A DNA stretch of 64,000 nt from JAYPUA01 sp038133845. GTDB taxonomy: Bacteria; SAR324; NAC60-12. Below the pieces are notes generated by a model. It saw nothing but the letters and a program-made list of their open reading frames with translations, did not search any database and was not told where the DNA came from. A program made the translations under genes and the position numbers. The first letter of the stretch is position 1; each line of letters starts with the position of its first letter. This document shows, piece after piece, positions 62,133-64,000 of the stretch. The DNA lies in contig JAYPUA010000015.1 of assembly GCA_038133845.1 (NCBI GenBank), positions 1-64,000 of the forward strand, in the 5' to 3' direction.

Positions 62133-62357
62133 ATGACGCCATCGGAACAGAAGATCGAACAGTACCATGCGATCGTCGGAGACGATACCAGCTATCGCTT
62201 TGAGCACAAGATCGCTCAGGCGGTTCAGGAACTGGCAGAGTCCTTGGAGAACAACTTCATGGACGATGAGGCCAAAGTCGACTATGCCACCCACGTGTTC
62301 GCAAAAATGCTGGACGATCTCGCAGACTTTCTGGAAAATCCTCGCTTGATCAATTGA
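62133..62357 (+). CDS. Short acidic helical protein
   Basis: This 74-residue protein (MTPSEQKIEQYHAIVGDD start) is acidic and wholly helical. The ATG at 62133 is preferred because GGAG lies about 9 nt upstream; an ATG at 62118 lacks a Shine-Dalgarno. Its stop overlaps the start of the next gene (TGATG), so the two are coupled. No family is recognised; it may be a partner of the membrane protein downstream. Confidence 0.65.
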   Translation: MTPSEQKIEQYHAIVGDDTSYRFEHKIAQAVQELAESLENNFMDDEAKVDYATHVFAKMLDDLADFLENPRLIN

Positions 62358-63748
62358 TGGGAACTCCTTCGCCCGAGGCTCTTCGGGCGTGGCTGGAGCA
62401 ACAACGCCTGCGACATGGACTCCAACTGTTTGGAGTCAGCTTCCTCGGAGCCGCCTCCGGGTTGCTGGTGCTGTTTCTCTGGTCAGACTCTCCGGCTCTG
62501 GAGCACTGGTTCCTGGCCAACCTGGCGCTCCTGTTGCTGTGCCTCGCAGGAAGCTGGTCTCTCAGCGAGCGCTTCTTCTCCTCACGACTCGCCCGGAAAC
62601 ATCCGGAACTTGCCGAGTCCCTGAGAACCCTGCAAGACCTGGAGTCCACTTCGGCCTCAGGGCCGGAGTTTGTCTTCTTCCGAGAGCAGCACCGGCGTCG
62701 GACCGAGCAGAGCCTGCAGGGCCCTGCCTCCGGGTTTCGCTCCTCCTGGAAGGGGCCCTTCGCGCTGGCGGTGCTGGTGCAGTGCCTGTGGTTCGCGGCG
62801 CTCTGGTGGGTGCCCGGAAATCCGGAATTTCTCGCTTGGCGAGACGGACCGCCGGTGAACCTGCAGGAATCCTATCGCCTCCTCTACCCCTCCTACTTGA
62901 ACCGAGAGCCCCTGGTCTTGGAGCAGCTTCCGGAACGCCTCTCTCTTCCACAGGGAACCCGGCTGGAGATTTTGGCCGCGGAAGCCCCGGAAGACCGCAG
63001 CCGCTTTGAAATTCCCGGTCGGAAGCCGGAGCCTCTGCGCTGGTTTGAACAGCAGGGGCACTGGATGACCGCCATCGCCCCGGACCTCTCCGGAATCCTG
63101 ACCTTGCAGTGGAAACGCCTGCAACTTCCGGTTGAGGTCGTCCCGGATCAGGCGCCGGAGCTGCTGGTCATCTGGCCCAGCCTGGAGCACATCTTCGACA
63201 GTTCTCCCCTGCCTGTGGACCTGAGCACTTCAGACGATCATGCGCTGCTCAACATCATCCTTCACTATCAGGTGGAGTTGACCGGAGATCCCTACCGAGA
63301 GATCATCCAAGCCTTCGAGACCCCTGTCCGGGAGCATCAGGAACTGTACATCTGGGAGCTCTCCGGGACGCCGCTCAAGGCCGGAGACAACGTCACCGCC
63401 TGGATCGAGGTCAGCGACCGGGACACGCTGAACGGGCCGCACATTGCGCGATCCCAGGAGTTTCGCTTTCAGGTGGAGAGCCTCAAGGAGTTCCACGAGC
63501 GGTTGCTCGCCAAGTTCTGGAAGGTCGACGAGGAGCTGCGCACACTCCTGGGATATCTGGACCAAAAGGTCCTTCCAGAGACCGCCCTCCAGGAAGAGGC
63601 GATCGACGCGCTGCTTGAAGAGATCCAGCGGGACATGGTGTGGGACCTGCTGCTCTCAGATGCCCTCAAGAACCTGACCCGGGAGATGCGCTCCAAGCTT
63701 GAATACTACCGAGAGCAGCGACAGCTTTCCGGCTCGCGTCCCAGCTAG
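62357..63748 (+). CDS. Membrane protein, DUF4175-like (tentative)
   Basis: The 463-residue protein has two transmembrane segments in the N-terminal 60 residues (FGVSFLGAASGLLVLFLW; LALLLLCLAGSWSLSE), a third around residue 135-150 (FALAVLVQCLWFAALWWVPG), and then a large beta-rich extracytoplasmic domain and a helical C-terminus. This layout resembles the N-terminal part of DUF4175/TIGR02302 proteins, though those are longer. Translation is coupled to the upstream gene. Confidence 0.65.
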   Translation: MGTPSPEALRAWLEQQRLRHGLQLFGVSFLGAASGLLVLFLWSDSPALEHWFLANLALLLLCLAGSWSLSERFFSSRLARKHPELAESLRTLQDLESTSASGPEFVFFREQHRRRTEQSLQGPASGFRSSWKGPFALAVLVQCLWFAALWWVPGNPEFLAWRDGPPVNLQESYRLLYPSYLNREPLVLEQLPERLSLPQGTRLEILAAEAPEDRSRFEIPGRKPEPLRWFEQQGHWMTAIAPDLSGILTLQWKRLQLPVEVVPDQAPELLVIWPSLEHIFDSSPLPVDLSTSDDHALLNIILHYQVELTGDPYREIIQAFETPVREHQELYIWELSGTPLKAGDNVTAWIEVSDRDTLNGPHIARSQEFRFQVESLKEFHERLLAKFWKVDEELRTLLGYLDQKVLPETALQEEAIDALLEEIQRDMVWDLLLSDALKNLTREMRSKLEYYREQRQLSGSRPS

Positions 63749-63803
63749 ACCTCCCCAAAAATCATCTAAAAGATTAGAGGTTTAAACCTTCAGAGAAGAA
63801 GCC

Positions 63804-63831
63804 TTGACCTGTAACTTCTCTCCTGTAGAAT
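63804..63831 (+). promoter_or_regulatory. Probable sigma-70 promoter
   Basis: TTGACC (63804-63809), a 16-nt spacer and TAGAAT (63826-63831) fit a housekeeping promoter upstream of the gene that starts at 63932. Confidence 0.5.
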
Positions 63832-63931
63832 TGACGCTAGTCAGCTTAAATGGATTTAGGCCGCGGTACGCATTGGAAGCAGTCAGGAGTTCTGTCCGAA
63901 CAGAGCCTCACCCTCCTTTCAATGAGGTCGC

Positions 63932-64000
63932 ATGATGAAATTCCTGGAGGTCGTTGAGCCCATTGCCGCCATCTTTGCCTTTCTTGGCACGATCGCGACT
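63932..64000 (+). CDS. Start of a membrane or secreted protein (partial)
   Basis: A new frame opens at 63932 behind GAGGTCGC and runs off the window end. The 23 visible residues (MMKFLEVVEPIAAIFAFLGT) are hydrophobic from residue 10 on, consistent with a signal peptide or first membrane helix. A second ATG at 63935 is an alternative start. Confidence 0.5.
   Translation, partial: MMKFLEVVEPIAAIFAFLGTIAT

Overview
The window comes from a flagellated, Gram-negative heterotrophic bacterium with moderately high GC. Genes are dense and codon use is uniform. I infer a proteobacterial lineage. The mix of alkane monooxygenase, phytanoyl-CoA dioxygenases, sugar-acid catabolism, polyamine use and several flagellins would suit a marine generalist such as a SAR324-like organism, but no rRNA or other marker gene is present and that placement is weak. 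I see no rRNA, tRNA, CRISPR array, phage region or complete insertion sequence.

Layout. (1) 1-5.8 kb: a phasin-like gene, an orphan xanthine dehydrogenase molybdopterin subunit, a secreted TPR protein, fmt and a ParA-type ATPase. (2) 5.8-15.5 kb, minus strand: a flagellar region with two standard flagellins (13990-14880 and 10457-11368), a divergent flagellin, mnmE, a FlgN-like protein and two unknown proteins. Each standard flagellin is preceded by a small paralogous gene (11638-11949 and 15119-15451). Each small gene in turn follows a long perfect inverted repeat. (3) 15.8-22.3 kb, minus strand: Nudix hydrolase, DUF1835 protein, CoA-transferase, AlkA-like glycosylase, lipoprotein and acyl-CoA ligase. 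(4) 22.7-28.9 kb, minus strand: two fliS paralogues, a very large FliD with three internal repeats, and a 585-residue flagellin with a near-consensus sigma-28 promoter. (5) 29-37.4 kb: mutY, an orphan transposase-like HTH gene, an FlhG/MinD-like ATPase with a partner gene, alkB coupled to a phytanoyl-CoA dioxygenase, a membrane protein, argJ and a repeat-bearing lipoprotein.

(6) 37.5-51.3 kb is a sugar-acid island. uxuB-uxaC and a GntR regulator face a long operon: Gfo/Idh oxidoreductase, a second PhyH dioxygenase, rhamnose mutarotase, a rhamnose-type ABC importer (ATPase, two permeases, binding protein), SDR dehydrogenase, L-rhamnonate dehydratase and an amidohydrolase-type lactonase. No isomerase or kinase is present, so this looks like the oxidative, non-phosphorylating L-rhamnose route. 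(7) 51.5-58.3 kb is a second carbohydrate operon: a maltose-type ABC importer, a NagZ-like GH3 enzyme, a beta-lactamase-fold serine hydrolase and a DenD-like epimerase/dehydrogenase. It suggests uptake and trimming of amino-sugar or muropeptide fragments. (8) 58.3-64 kb: puuA-puuB for putrescine catabolism, a small secreted protein, a 34-bp tandem repeat, a short acidic gene, a DUF4175-like membrane protein and the start of one more gene.

The most unusual signal is the repeated module in region 2: structured leader, small gene, GGA-loop hairpin, flagellin. The small genes share N- and C-terminal motifs. The flagellin leaders carry hairpins that covary around an identical AUGGAC loop, which fits the CsrA/RsmE binding consensus.
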